A stretch of 45,910 nucleotides of DNA, from the NCBI RefSeq assembly GCF_001426375.1, contig NZ_LMEO01000028.1, positions 1-45,910 on the forward strand, given 5' to 3'. The notes beneath the pieces were generated by a model that saw only the letters and a list, made by a program, of their open reading frames with translations, was not told the DNA's origin and did not search any database. Shown one piece after another: positions 1 to 9,652 of the stretch; positions within the stretch are counted from its first letter, which is position 1; every line of letters starts with the position of its first letter. The translations under genes were made by a program, and so were the position numbers. The stretch is from Paenibacillus sp. Root444D2 (lineage in GTDB: Bacteria > Bacillota > Bacilli > Paenibacillales > NBRC-103111).

Positions 1-78
1 ATGTTTGCGTTTTTCTCTCGTTTCTCCCATGCCACACCTATGTTTGCGTTTTTCTCTCGTTTCTCCCATGCCACACCT
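1..78. repeat. Tandem duplication of a 39-bp unit
   Basis: Bases 1-39 and 40-78 are identical copies of a 39-bp unit that begins ATGTTTGCGTTTTTCTCTCG. The array may extend beyond the left edge of the window. No coding role is visible. Confidence 0.95.
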
Positions 79-482
79 CGACCTTATTTATATTTTTAGT
101 ATACAGGTCTTCCATTACAGTGTGTCTACTAATTAGTTTAATTCCATTTTCCATGAATAATAGCATTTTGAGGCAATTCAATTGGAAATAATCCAATGTT
201 AGATGTCATTGTTAGGCCTAAATAGGAAAATCAGTGGATAAAATCCAATGGTTCAAGCAAACGCGAGACCTCCAAGCTGTTCTGGAAGCACAGAATCTCC
301 CTTCGGGTGATTAAACACTTCTAGCCGAAGGTTCATCTAACCCTCAGCTTTACCTTTCTTACCATCGTTCCATTACATTCTGGGCATGCCAAATAACCGC
401 CAGTACTCATTCATCTTCCCATCCCCCCAGTTCCTTTTACACCGCTTATCCACAGATCAGCAGCTTGCATAATTTCCTATAC
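79..482. other. Gene-free intergenic region
   Basis: No convincing gene was found. The only candidate is a 25-codon minus-strand reading frame at 333-410 with a CPEC motif, which could be a remnant of a zinc-ribbon protein but is too short to call. The rest holds no clear promoter or structured element. Confidence 0.6.
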
Positions 483-518
483 AAAAAAAAGTCCTCAGCC
501 TGGAAGCTAAGGACTTGC
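483..518 (-). terminator. Rho-independent terminator of floT
   Basis: On the minus strand the arms AAGTCCT and AGGACTT, with an inner AGC/GCT pair, are followed by a run of eight T. It lies about 35 bases beyond the floT stop codon. Confidence 0.85.
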
Positions 519-553
519 TCATTTACATTGTTCATATACATGGTTCTTTCACG

Positions 554-1999
554 TTATTCCGACTCTTTATTTAAAATAAGTTCATTATCCTTGCCTAGAA
601 ATGCACGCGCAAGATCTGTCACGCTTTTACCCGTTAACGTCTGTGTAATTTCCGGCACTTGCGCGATCATTTTGGCAATATCGCCTGTAATCCGATTCAC
701 GCCTGACGTCGTTCCATCTTGTGAAATCACCGTAATTTTATCGACATTGCTCAGCGGAGCCGCAATTTTCTCAGCCAATTCCGGCAGTATCCTAAGAATC
801 TCCACCGTAACCGCCGCCTGCGTATACTGCTTGTAAGCCTCCGCTTTCTTCTCCAGCGCTTCAGCTTCCGCAAGACCCGCCAAGCGGACGACTTCCGCGT
901 TCGCCTTCCCTTTGGCGAGCTCCGCTTCTGCCGTCGCTTCGCCGCGTTTTCGCGTCGACTCCGCATCCGCCTCGGCTTCGAGAATTTGCCTCTGCTTATT
1001 GACTTCGGCACGCATAATGGCCGCTAGCTTCTCCGCTTCAGCCGGCTTAATGACCGACGCTTCGAGCTCTTTCTCCTTCAGCTCGACTTCAATCTGGCGA
1101 ACTGTCTTGTTCGCCTCTGCTTCCATCTGTCTGATCTTCACCTGTTCCGTTACGAGCGACTGTTGAATCTGCTTCTGCTTCAATTCATAAGCCAAATCCG
1201 CTTCAGCCTGTCGGCTCGTCGTTTCCTGCTTGAACTCCGCTTCCTTCATGCTGAGCTCTTTGCGGTACTGCGCTTCCTTCGCCGAAGCGGCGCTCTCTGC
1301 CTCAATCTTTAACTGATGGGCTTCCGCTCGACGTATCGCGGATTCCTTTTCCGTATCTGCCTGACGAATTTGGATATCCCGCTCCACTTCAGCTCTGGCA
1401 ATACTAGCACTTTTGCGGATACGCTCCACTTCCGGCACGCCCAGGTTCTCAATGTATCCTTGATCATCGGCCACTCGTTTGAGCACAAAGGAGATGAGGC
1501 TCAGCCCCATTTTATCCAAATCCTCCGAGCACGTTTCCCTCATCTTGCTGTTCAGTTCATCCGGATTTTTGAGAATAGATTCAACCGGCAGCTGCCCAAC
1601 CAACCCACGAAGATGCCCTTCTACGGAATGCAAAATCATCATTTCCCGCTCTAACAGTGTGTGGTCAAGAAACTGCTCCGAGGCTGTGCCGATCGCGATG
1701 GGATCACTTTGAATTTTGATCTGAGCCACCGCCTCAATCTTGAGCCGTATGCCCTGCTGAGAAAACATAGGTTGATCCGGCTTCACATCGAAGCTCATGA
1801 GCATCATGGAGATCGTTTTAAAGCTTTGAAAACCAGGGATGACGAACGTCCCTCCGCCTTGTACGACCCTTTTACCACCTAAACCATACACAATCATCGC
1901 TTCATTCGGCGGCACTTTCTTGTACGCTCTCACAATAGAAGCCAGTAAGATGAAAACGACAACAACAATCGCAACAACCGTATACAAAATTCCCAACAT
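554..1999 (-). CDS. floT: Flotillin-like SPFH membrane scaffold protein
   Basis: This 481-residue protein matches the FloT/YuaG flotillin family, which organises functional membrane microdomains in Bacillales. A single N-terminal hydrophobic segment (about residues 3-25) anchors it. An SPFH/band-7 domain follows to about residue 200. A long charged coiled coil rich in Glu-Ala repeats (about 195-400) and a conserved C-terminal tail complete it. It is slightly shorter than B. subtilis FloT (about 509 residues). The ATG start has a GGGAGG ribosome site 10 bases upstream. It lies 37 bases downstream of the NfeD-like gene, the same order as the B. subtilis yuaF-floT operon, and ends at a strong terminator. 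Confidence 0.93.
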   Translation of the reverse strand: MLGILYTVVAIVVVVFILLASIVRAYKKVPPNEAMIVYGLGGKRVVQGGGTFVIPGFQSFKTISMMLMSFDVKPDQPMFSQQGIRLKIEAVAQIKIQSDPIAIGTASEQFLDHTLLEREMMILHSVEGHLRGLVGQLPVESILKNPDELNSKMRETCSEDLDKMGLSLISFVLKRVADDQGYIENLGVPEVERIRKSASIARAEVERDIQIRQADTEKESAIRRAEAHQLKIEAESAASAKEAQYRKELSMKEAEFKQETTSRQAEADLAYELKQKQIQQSLVTEQVKIRQMEAEANKTVRQIEVELKEKELEASVIKPAEAEKLAAIMRAEVNKQRQILEAEADAESTRKRGEATAEAELAKGKANAEVVRLAGLAEAEALEKKAEAYKQYTQAAVTVEILRILPELAEKIAAPLSNVDKITVISQDGTTSGVNRITGDIAKMIAQVPEITQTLTGKSVTDLARAFLGKDNELILNKESE

Positions 2000-2036
2000 A
2001 AACGCATAACCTCCCAGTAGTTAATTGCAGCTGCTA

Positions 2037-2561
2037 TTATTGGTTAAACCTAGTTACCGTCGCAATCCCTTTATTCATGTGCAGAACGACGACCTTCGTC
2101 CCTTTCGGAATGGATTCCCCATTCTCAGAACGAACACTGATGGAACGCGTAGTGCCATGCATCACAAACATCATTTCGCCCATCCCCTTCCCGTTAATCG
2201 GAACAGACAGCTTCCCTAACTGACCACTCAGATCAAAATCGCTCTCTTTCATACTGTGGTCATGCTTATAAATAACCTTGGCGTAGAGAAGGAAGAAGAG
2301 CCATCCTACGAAGAGACCGGCACCGATCGCGATAAGAAGAATGAGCAAACTACTTGTCATCCCAACCTTATTCAGCATATACCCCATGCCGCCAAACACC
2401 GTCAAACTAGCTAAAATGGAAGATAAGTTAAAAAAAGACGGTCCACCATGGCCATGGGCAGCCCCGTGATCCGCATGAAACTCAAAGAAATCGCCGCCAA
2501 AAAACGTAACAAGTACGGTAAGTACAAGGCCTACAAAGAAACATATGGCAAACAACGTCAT
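2037..2561 (-). CDS. yuaF: NfeD/YuaF-like membrane protein
   Basis: A membrane protein with three hydrophobic segments (an N-terminal one, then around SLTVFGGMGYML and LLILLIAIGAGLFVGW). A soluble C-terminal part of about 65 residues resembles the OB-fold of NfeD-family proteins. YuaF is encoded with flotillin in Bacillus and is thought to act with it in membrane organisation. The reading frame opens at a GTG (2573), but that codon abuts the AGAGG sequence. The ATG at 2561 sits about 9 bases behind AGAGGGTG and is preferred, giving 174 residues. It is the first gene of the yuaF-floT operon. Confidence 0.85.
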   Translation of the reverse strand: MTLFAICFFVGLVLTVLVTFFGGDFFEFHADHGAAHGHGGPSFFNLSSILASLTVFGGMGYMLNKVGMTSSLLILLIAIGAGLFVGWLFFLLYAKVIYKHDHSMKESDFDLSGQLGKLSVPINGKGMGEMMFVMHGTTRSISVRSENGESIPKGTKVVVLHMNKGIATVTRFNQ

Positions 2562-2671
2562 CAATTTTGTCACCCTCTTACAGACGTAATATTCAGTATA
2601 TTTTATTTCTTAAAGCATAAATCTAAGAACATCAATTTTGTTCCATAATTTAACATCACATACACTTTATA

Positions 2672-2697
2672 GACGCGAATAAAAGAAAAAAGTTTCA
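2672..2697 (-). promoter_or_regulatory. ECF sigma-type promoter of yuaF-floT
   Basis: On the minus strand TGAAAC is followed after exactly 16 bases by CGTC and then TATA. This matches the TGAAAC-N16-CGTA class used by ECF sigma factors, including sigma-W, which drives yuaF-floT in B. subtilis. The CGTC variant leaves open which ECF factor is used. Confidence 0.75.
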
Positions 2698-2748
2698 CGG
2701 CCTCTTTTCACTCCTTGTGAAAAGGAACTTCTTGCAAACCGAAGAATA

Positions 2749-2776
2749 GAAAAAACCTCCTACGAAAGTAGGAGGA
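2749..2776 (-). terminator. Terminator of the SLH-protein gene
   Basis: A perfect 8-bp stem, CCTCCTAC/GTAGGAGG, with a 4-base loop is followed on the minus strand by a T-run. It lies about 40 bases after the SLH gene stop. Confidence 0.9.
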
Positions 2777-2812
2777 AAGTTTTGGGTGGTTCAGTTGAGG
2801 CTTTTTCTTATG

Positions 2813-5800
2813 TTAATTAATAAATTGTACGTATTGCAGGAATCGTTTCAACATCACCGTTGCTTGTGCTCTTGTCGCATTTTCTTTAGGTGAGAACGAT
2901 TGGTTAGTTAGACCATTTACAATATTAGCTTCTATTGTCTGAGCTACTGCCGACTTAGCCCAGTCACTTATTAAACTGCTATCCGTAAAGCGGGAAAGCT
3001 TATCTTGAGACGTAGATGATCGCACTTCTTTACCAGAAAGTTTCAAAGCACGGGAAATCATCATGGCCATTTGCTCTCTTGAAATATTTGCATTTGGAGC
3101 AAATTCTTCAGCAGAGTTTCCTTCAACAAGTCCTAATTTAGCAGCAGTGTTTACTGCACCTGAAAACCAATCTTCAGCTTTCACATCACGGAAAACAGCT
3201 GATTTAGAATCGGTATTTAGGGCTAGTGATGAAACAAGCATTGCAGCAAATTGCGCGCGCGTCACATGTTGATCAGGTGAAAAAATTGTTTCATTCATCC
3301 CTTGTACGACAAACTTCGAAGCTAACAATTCAATGTCAGCTTTAGCCCAGTGAGTGCTGATATCACTAAATGATTTATTCAACTCAACAAGCGTATATAT
3401 GCTATTATGCGGCGATTTAATAGTAATCTCAGTTTTCCCATTTACATGCTTCACAACGGCAGGAATGAAACTCATTTTTCCAGTTATCGGATCAAATGAA
3501 ACCACAGTTGACTTATCGCCATCTACAATTGATGGTACTATTATTTTTCTTTTAACATAGATTCCTGAAAAATCATTGATTTCAACTTTACCGGATCCTG
3601 TCTCTGCTGTTATCGTAAATTCGATAGGGTTTGCAATCAATGTCTTAACAGAGGGATTGGCTTGTTGGAGTGCTTGGTATGACATCTCTGATGCCTGCGT
3701 CACGGAAATCGTCACTTTTACATCTTTAAGATCCGCATTTAACTTACCAGCTAAATCTTTAAAAATGCTAACTGGCACCTGATAAGAACCTGTATCCAAT
3801 TGAATAGAAATAATAATATCCGAATTCGACTTAAACGCATCTACCAAAGAAGCGGCTGGAATATCAATTTTAGCCCCAGCTTCTGAATCGGTTACTTCCA
3901 CTGAGATTGTTTGATGATCTTTATCTTTACTCTTCACTGCATCAAGAGCTTTACTCAGTGCATCAGCATCAAGTTTTACACGCGAAACTTGTTTGCCGTC
4001 TGAACCAGCTTCTTTTGTAACATTCAATAAGCCAGAATCCAATTTGACACCATCTTCTGTAGGCTTAGGAGAGTTATCTATAAAGCCCCCTCCTCCACCG
4101 GCGTTACCTGGGGGTCTTGGAGCTGCTTTTAATTCCGCAATCTTGGCTACGGTATCAGCCAATTTTGTTTGATTTGCTGTGCCTACCAAAGCTTTTTGAA
4201 CAGTTGTTAGTAGATCAAAGGCGGTTTTCGCTTCATTGACAGCTGTTTCATTGGCTAACGTTACACTCACTACCGCTGGTAGAGCTGTGATTTTTGCTGT
4301 TACTGTTGCTGCTGCATTGGCATCTGCTACGCTGGTTGTAATAAGCTTAACTGTTTGCTGTTCTAAAAAGGTGTCAATTAGCGTTCCATCATAGACATAT
4401 TGATCTAAGAGATAATTATTATGATTATCTGCAGTTGTTGAAACAGATGCACTAAATTTATCTCCCGACCAAAGAGGTAGCCTTATCTCATTCGCTCCAC
4501 TAGTTGGCGACATTTTAAGAACATATTGCTCATTAGGTTCTAAGCCTTTATCAAGCATAAGAGCTACTATACCCTGTCGTAAGAGAATGTCACCTGAATA
4601 CCAATTCTGGATACCAACCACTGATTGATCTGAAACTTTTATTAATTGGAAATCTGAAACTGACAAATTTTCACGCTGTATGCTAGTAACATTGTGCGCC
4701 CCCAATCCATTTACGGGCCAAATATCATGAGGGAACTGTATGTTCAAAAAATTCCCTTCTCCTCGTGAAGGAGTAAACTTTGCAATTTCTTCATTTGGTC
4801 CAAACCAGTGACCGGCCTCTTTATTATTAAAGAATAATGTCGGTGTTGTTTTAAAATGACCAAACATAAAAATCTCGGAATGAAATACATTTGCAAATTT
4901 ACCATCGTAATCAACATACGCAGCAAAATCAGTAGGATATGATTTCGGTTGGAAAATCATATTTTCAATATTTGTTACAGTAATAGAATAATCTTTATCG
5001 GGCAAATCAAAATAATAATCTAAAAACTTACCAGCAAAACCAGGTGAATTATAGTTTATCCAATAACGACCTAGATCAGATTGACCCTTAATTGCCTGAT
5101 CATTATAAGTGAAACTTTCCACTATCTCCCCTAATTTATTCTTGATATCAAACTTCGTACCTTTTACAGAATACCCATTTAAGAACACTCTACCTTGATA
5201 GTGATAACCGTCAGGCTCTGCTGCCGAGATGAGAGAAACCTTTTCACTCAGTGGTGATTCGTTGCCAAGTACATCAACTATACTCAATTGAAGATCTATT
5301 GGTGCTCTATTAAATTCATAAGATGTTCTCCATTCATTACTCCATGAGTTTCCCCAACCTTCAGAACGTAATTGGCCATCTCTGTATTCTCTTATGCCAT
5401 ATTGAAATGTCTGATTGAGTGAGCCCCAGTTAATCCTCCAGCTCCCATGATCTAAAGTTGCAACCAGACCTGTAGGCGGACTAAGAGTAGGATTACTTTT
5501 ACTACTATAACTGTAAACATCACCAGTAACATTGTTTACTGTTGAGTAAACAGGGGTACTACCTTCATAAACAACCGCTGTAACAGGCTTGAGACCTTTA
5601 AGCTCATTGCCCCCCAATTCATTCAAATCATAGTAATATCCCGTATTAAAAGTCTTCGTAAAATTTATATTACTTTTAACCGACTTCGTCCCGTAAGTAG
5701 CATCATTTACACTAACGGAAAGAGATGGCTTGTCCGAATAAATGTAACCATATACTTTCCCAGACACTGGATCAAACTGTAGATTAAACAAGCTTGCTGC

Positions 5801-5902
5801 CGATGCTAGAATGGGGGTAAATACATTTAATAGCAAAAATAAAACAAGTGCTGCAGAGGCCCTTTTTGTGAGCCGTCTAGTTAAATCTCGTTGCAATTGC
5901 AA
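2813..5902 (-). CDS. Large secreted SLH-domain surface protein
   Basis: This 1029-residue exported protein has an N-terminal signal peptide, a basic stretch then ALVLFLLLNVFTPILASA with likely cleavage near residue 36. A large extracellular region of unknown fold follows. A glycine/proline linker (PPGNAGGGGGF, around 595-610) leads to a beta-rich region. Three S-layer homology repeats fill about residues 846-1029, with FSDISTHWA, FRDVKAEDWF and FTDSSLISDWA as their openings. SLH repeats bind pyruvylated secondary wall polymer, so the protein is probably displayed on the cell wall; its substrate is unknown. The start is TTG, with GAGGAGG seven bases upstream. The gene is visibly more AT-rich than most of the window, as is its divergent neighbour. 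Confidence 0.88.
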   Translation of the reverse strand: MQLQRDLTRRLTKRASAALVLFLLLNVFTPILASAASLFNLQFDPVSGKVYGYIYSDKPSLSVSVNDATYGTKSVKSNINFTKTFNTGYYYDLNELGGNELKGLKPVTAVVYEGSTPVYSTVNNVTGDVYSYSSKSNPTLSPPTGLVATLDHGSWRINWGSLNQTFQYGIREYRDGQLRSEGWGNSWSNEWRTSYEFNRAPIDLQLSIVDVLGNESPLSEKVSLISAAEPDGYHYQGRVFLNGYSVKGTKFDIKNKLGEIVESFTYNDQAIKGQSDLGRYWINYNSPGFAGKFLDYYFDLPDKDYSITVTNIENMIFQPKSYPTDFAAYVDYDGKFANVFHSEIFMFGHFKTTPTLFFNNKEAGHWFGPNEEIAKFTPSRGEGNFLNIQFPHDIWPVNGLGAHNVTSIQRENLSVSDFQLIKVSDQSVVGIQNWYSGDILLRQGIVALMLDKGLEPNEQYVLKMSPTSGANEIRLPLWSGDKFSASVSTTADNHNNYLLDQYVYDGTLIDTFLEQQTVKLITTSVADANAAATVTAKITALPAVVSVTLANETAVNEAKTAFDLLTTVQKALVGTANQTKLADTVAKIAELKAAPRPPGNAGGGGGFIDNSPKPTEDGVKLDSGLLNVTKEAGSDGKQVSRVKLDADALSKALDAVKSKDKDHQTISVEVTDSEAGAKIDIPAASLVDAFKSNSDIIISIQLDTGSYQVPVSIFKDLAGKLNADLKDVKVTISVTQASEMSYQALQQANPSVKTLIANPIEFTITAETGSGKVEINDFSGIYVKRKIIVPSIVDGDKSTVVSFDPITGKMSFIPAVVKHVNGKTEITIKSPHNSIYTLVELNKSFSDISTHWAKADIELLASKFVVQGMNETIFSPDQHVTRAQFAAMLVSSLALNTDSKSAVFRDVKAEDWFSGAVNTAAKLGLVEGNSAEEFAPNANISREQMAMMISRALKLSGKEVRSSTSQDKLSRFTDSSLISDWAKSAVAQTIEANIVNGLTNQSFSPKENATRAQATVMLKRFLQYVQFIN

Positions 5903-5994
5903 GAAAATTCCTCCTCAGGTTGATAATCCCTATGTAAATACCTACTAATAATAAGAGATATCAGAAATTTCAACAATACTTGAGGCCTATGTAT

Positions 5995-6000
5995 TATAAT
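5995..6000 (+). promoter_or_regulatory. Candidate -10 element in the divergent SLH/ligase promoter region
   Basis: TATAAT lies about 40 bases before the O-antigen-ligase-like frame. No good -35 sits at normal spacing on the plus strand. The overlapping minus-strand TATAAT (5992-5997) has a TTGATT 19 bases upstream and could serve the SLH gene. Confidence 0.35.
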
Positions 6001-6037
6001 GAAAAATAGGAACATAGAATCAAATTTTACTTAAATT

Positions 6038-7867
6038 TTGTTAAACGGAGTGATTATACCTATTGCGCACCTCGTAAAGACCCAAAATATACACAAAAAT
6101 TCAGAATATTGGATATCTCTTGCTTCGTTTGTCGCGCTTACCTTTTTTTTCTGTATAGCTCTTTTCCAGCATGGGCTGCTTTTTAAAGAGGAGTATTTGA
6201 CGTTTGGCGGCACCTTGTATACAATAGCTGCTATTATCTTTTTGGGAGGACGAATACCCTCTCATCCTGCATTCTATGTCTTAGTTGCCTTTGTCTGTTT
6301 ATATTTTTTGGTTACTATAAATGCTATTAATCAGCAAGAATCACTCTCCACATCCTTTCGTGTTGCGATTGTACTGCCTCTATTATTTATAGCTGTGCAG
6401 CTTACGAAAGAACACGCACAGGCATTGGTGCGAATGTTAGTCTATATTTGTTCAGGTTGGGTTATTTTCGGAGTACTCTTTAACCAATTCAGAGAGGGTC
6501 GTTTCGAAGGATCACTTGAATATGCTAATACATGGGGAATATTGCTTTTAACTGCTTTGATATTATCCTTGATGCTATCAGCATTAGAAAACAAGATCCA
6601 TTACATCTGGCTATGCTCCTTATTAACATCAGGAGTCATATTAAGTGGATCTCGCACAGTTCTGGTACTTCTAATAGTCACTATACCTGTTCAATATTGG
6701 GCATTCGGAAAAGGAAATAGAAAAAATCTTCCTCAAGTATCTATAGCAATTAGTGCAGGAATGATCAGTGCCCTAACCTATTCATGGTCTAAGTGGGCTT
6801 TTATTTGCTCTGTTCTCATCGTTGCGTTTCTTATTTCATTCACTCAAAAAATACAAGCTAGATTATTATCCATTACAATAATTCCCGTCCTTTTAGTGTT
6901 GACTGCGGTTATCTTATACTCCATCGACTCTACACTTTTACAACGTTTGATTCATATTACTCCCCGGGCATCCGAATGGAGTGCTCGCTTAGGATACTAC
7001 CAGGACGCTTGGTTAATGATTAAGGATTCCCCTTTATTCGGGTACGGCGGGGGAGCATGGAACATTTTGCAATATCAGTATCAAACTGCTGCCTACTCTG
7101 TCCGTTACTTACATAATCACTGGTTAGAAATCTGGATTGAAACAGGTGTAGTTGGCGTACTGCTATTCTTAACTCTTGTTTTAATGTTTATATGGAAAGG
7201 CATTTCCGCATACAGAATAGCAGAAAACTCTACAAAGATATGGGTCGTAGGTTGTCTATCCGCTTTCGGCTGTCTTCTTGCCCATAGTGCAGTTGATTTT
7301 ACGTTTAATTATTCCATTCTATTTGGTCTTTGGGTTCTCTTGGGATTGATTATCCCTGTACATTTGAATGAACGTACACCAAAAAAAGAATCATTGAACA
7401 TCAGACAGCCTCTTCGAATACTATTTTCATTGGCTCTTGTCATCTTATCTTATATCTCTATCCGTCTAAGCATTTCAGAATCTTTAATCTCACAGGCAGA
7501 ACAAGTATCTAGTTATGCGAAAAACAATCCACAAGCGATTCAACTACTTGAACGTAGTACATCTCTCGCCTTCATATCAGCAGACCAGCATACTATAGTG
7601 GCCTATCTCTTATTAAAAGATTACCTTGAAACAAACAATTCAACGAGTCTTAACCGCGCAGCTACCGAAATAAACAACGCTTTGTCGATGAACCCACGAG
7701 ATATTCATGTTTTATTTCTACGATGTCAAATCGATTACGCACAAGGAAAAAGAAAAAGCGCAAAGTTAGAACTCCAGAAACTTAAAAATCAGTTTCCTTT
7801 TCGGGCAGACATTCAAAGCGAGCTCGAAAAATGGGAGCGTGCATCAGCTGACATTCCCACTTCCTAG
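6038..7867 (+). CDS. O-antigen ligase/polymerase-like membrane protein with TPR-like tail
   Basis: A polytopic membrane protein of about 600 residues. It shows about ten hydrophobic helices and the hallmark region of the O-antigen ligase (Wzy/WaaL) family: ARLGYYQDAW, SPLFGYGGGAWN, and a large loop with HNHWLEIWIETG before the last helices. Such enzymes polymerise or transfer polysaccharide repeats on the outer face of the membrane. The C-terminal 140 residues look like helical TPR repeats. The start is uncertain: the frame opens with TTG at 6038, has a GTG at 6050, and the only SD-like sequence (CGGAG) overlaps that GTG. Divergence from an SLH protein suggests a role in cell-surface glycan, possibly the wall polymer that SLH domains bind, but that is inference. 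Confidence 0.8.
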   Translation: MLNGVIIPIAHLVKTQNIHKNSEYWISLASFVALTFFFCIALFQHGLLFKEEYLTFGGTLYTIAAIIFLGGRIPSHPAFYVLVAFVCLYFLVTINAINQQESLSTSFRVAIVLPLLFIAVQLTKEHAQALVRMLVYICSGWVIFGVLFNQFREGRFEGSLEYANTWGILLLTALILSLMLSALENKIHYIWLCSLLTSGVILSGSRTVLVLLIVTIPVQYWAFGKGNRKNLPQVSIAISAGMISALTYSWSKWAFICSVLIVAFLISFTQKIQARLLSITIIPVLLVLTAVILYSIDSTLLQRLIHITPRASEWSARLGYYQDAWLMIKDSPLFGYGGGAWNILQYQYQTAAYSVRYLHNHWLEIWIETGVVGVLLFLTLVLMFIWKGISAYRIAENSTKIWVVGCLSAFGCLLAHSAVDFTFNYSILFGLWVLLGLIIPVHLNERTPKKESLNIRQPLRILFSLALVILSYISIRLSISESLISQAEQVSSYAKNNPQAIQLLERSTSLAFISADQHTIVAYLLLKDYLETNNSTSLNRAATEINNALSMNPRDIHVLFLRCQIDYAQGKRKSAKLELQKLKNQFPFRADIQSELEKWERASADIPTS

Positions 7868-7908
7868 GAAAATTCACTACACCGCGCATCCTTCTGCTAC
7901 TTCCAGCG

Positions 7909-7914
7909 TATAAT
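7909..7914 (+). promoter_or_regulatory. Candidate -10 element of the first lipoprotein gene
   Basis: TATAAT occurs here within GCG-TATAATCT. The same arrangement, GCGCA-N17-GCG-TATAATCT, recurs before the paralogous gene at 10132. The -35 hexamer is not canonical. Confidence 0.45.
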
Positions 7915-7966
7915 CTTTCGACGACTTTATCGCTTATTCTATTAAACCTAAGGAGTAGATTATCAC

Positions 7967-9532
7967 ATGTACAAAAAGAAATTGACTTGGTGGATCTCCG
8001 CCGCAATGGTTCTATTGATGTTTACTTTATCAGGCTGCCAGGCTGTGCAAGGATTGGACCTTGCTGGGGCCATTCAGAATGACTGGGCTGTGAAGTCCTC
8101 AGAATCCAAAGGCACCCTGCAACTTGAGTTTGTGCCCGGCGACACTTCGATGCTATCCGCTGAGGAGCAGAAGGCATTAACGGCTCTGCAAAACGTGAAA
8201 ATCGATCTCACCAATGTGAAAACACAAGATGCACAGCACCTTTCGGCAGATGGTACGATTACATACAGTAAAGGCACAATTCCTTTCAAACTTGCAACTG
8301 AGGGCACCAAGTTTATTTTGAGTGTCGAAGGCGCGAAGAAACCGATTGTTTTCGATGTCTTAGGAGGTTCTAATTTATCGTTTACGAAGCTGTTACCCGC
8401 AGCTGTGCAAGAACAGTTTGGGAACAAAATTGCGGATATTAAATCTGCAATTATTGGACTTATTTTAGCTAATACGCCTAATCCGTCTAACATATCCGTC
8501 ACACCTGTCACAGACAAAGTGAATGGCGAATCCCTTTCTCTGCAAAAAACGCATATCGAGCTTAGCGGCACGGAATTGGCTTCCCTTCTCAAAAAGCTGC
8601 TGAGTAATGTTCTCGCTGATGAAGCTGGATTGAAAGAACTGATCAGCCAACTGTATGATGCCCTCTCACCTATTATTGAGGAGCAAATCAAGGGCGGATC
8701 TACCGACTTTTCTCTAAAGATTTTAAGTAATAAACAGTTAGCTGTTGGACTTGTCTATCCACCTGTTCAAGATTTCTTGAAGAAAACAGCTGCGTCCTTG
8801 GATAAATTGATTGCCGGAGATGCTTCGGGCGAGCCGGGCATTCTGCCGATTCAGGATTTGTTTAACAGCAAATCAGCCCTTCAAGCAGATATTTACACAG
8901 ACGCTGATAAGCAAGTTCGCAAGCAAAGCCTTGCGCTCAATGTTCCTCTAACGAATACAAGCTCAGGCGTCGCTACTCTCAAGCTGTCTTATGTAAGTGA
9001 GACGTGGAATATTAATAAGCCGGTCACGGCGAATACCATCAACATTTCTGGCGGCGCGCTTAATGTAGGCATGGAAGCCTCATCCATCTACAGCTTATTG
9101 ACTAACCTAGATAAGCAGTCTCTCTTTTACAAGCTGCTCAAGGAAGATTTGAAAGTGACGAAAAAAGAAATCAATCTGAAGTTGAACGAAGGTGCTTCAG
9201 GTGCTGAATCCGATACCCCGCAGCCTTTTATTAATTCAGATAACAAAACGATGGTGCCTGTAAGATTTATTTCTGAAAAGCTTGGCGCTGAGGTTGGCTG
9301 GAACGGAGATCTTCAGCAGGTTACCATCAAAGACCTGTTGTCAGGTGCAACGATCATTCTGAAGTTAGACAGTAAGATCGCAAGTGTCAACGGCGCATCT
9401 ATCGAGTTGGAAAGTGCGGCTACGCTCCATAACGGCTCCACCTTCGTGCCGATTCGATTCATCGCGGAGCAGCTCGGCAGCAAAGTTTCCTTCAATGACG
9501 ATACCCGTGTAGTTACGATTAAACGCGACTAA
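7967..9532 (+). CDS. Lipoprotein with C-terminal copper-amine-oxidase-N-like domain (paralog 1)
   Basis: A 521-residue exported lipoprotein. The signal peptide ends in the lipobox LSGC, so Cys would be acylated and the protein held on the outer membrane face. The middle is a long charged helical/beta region of unknown function. The last 100 residues carry the repeats MVPVRFISEKLGAEVGWN and FVPIRFIAEQLGSKVSFN, typical of the copper-amine-oxidase N-terminal domain (PF07833), common in Paenibacillus surface proteins and not itself catalytic. The ATG follows AAGGAG by 11 bases. A close paralog lies at 10189-11793, sharing the leader CQAVQGLDL, the body and the tail, so the two arose by duplication. 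Confidence 0.85.
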   Translation: MYKKKLTWWISAAMVLLMFTLSGCQAVQGLDLAGAIQNDWAVKSSESKGTLQLEFVPGDTSMLSAEEQKALTALQNVKIDLTNVKTQDAQHLSADGTITYSKGTIPFKLATEGTKFILSVEGAKKPIVFDVLGGSNLSFTKLLPAAVQEQFGNKIADIKSAIIGLILANTPNPSNISVTPVTDKVNGESLSLQKTHIELSGTELASLLKKLLSNVLADEAGLKELISQLYDALSPIIEEQIKGGSTDFSLKILSNKQLAVGLVYPPVQDFLKKTAASLDKLIAGDASGEPGILPIQDLFNSKSALQADIYTDADKQVRKQSLALNVPLTNTSSGVATLKLSYVSETWNINKPVTANTINISGGALNVGMEASSIYSLLTNLDKQSLFYKLLKEDLKVTKKEINLKLNEGASGAESDTPQPFINSDNKTMVPVRFISEKLGAEVGWNGDLQQVTIKDLLSGATIILKLDSKIASVNGASIELESAATLHNGSTFVPIRFIAEQLGSKVSFNDDTRVVTIKRD

Positions 9533-9652
9533 CCTGTTGAATTGACATGAGTAGTCGATTGCACCTTTTCTAGGCGGCTGAATAGTCTAGTAGTGAACCT
9601 AGGCAATCAGCCTACTGCTAAGCGCAGCCGCACGAAAAAGGAGCGATATCAT

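Noticed and set aside
333..410. 25-codon minus-strand frame with CPEC motif
   Set aside because: Too short, one cysteine pair only and no family match; could be a gene remnant but cannot be supported.
8074..8691. 205-codon minus-strand frame opposite the first lipoprotein gene
   Set aside because: It is an antisense shadow with no ribosome site or recognisable domain, and the plus-strand gene is strongly supported by its paralog.
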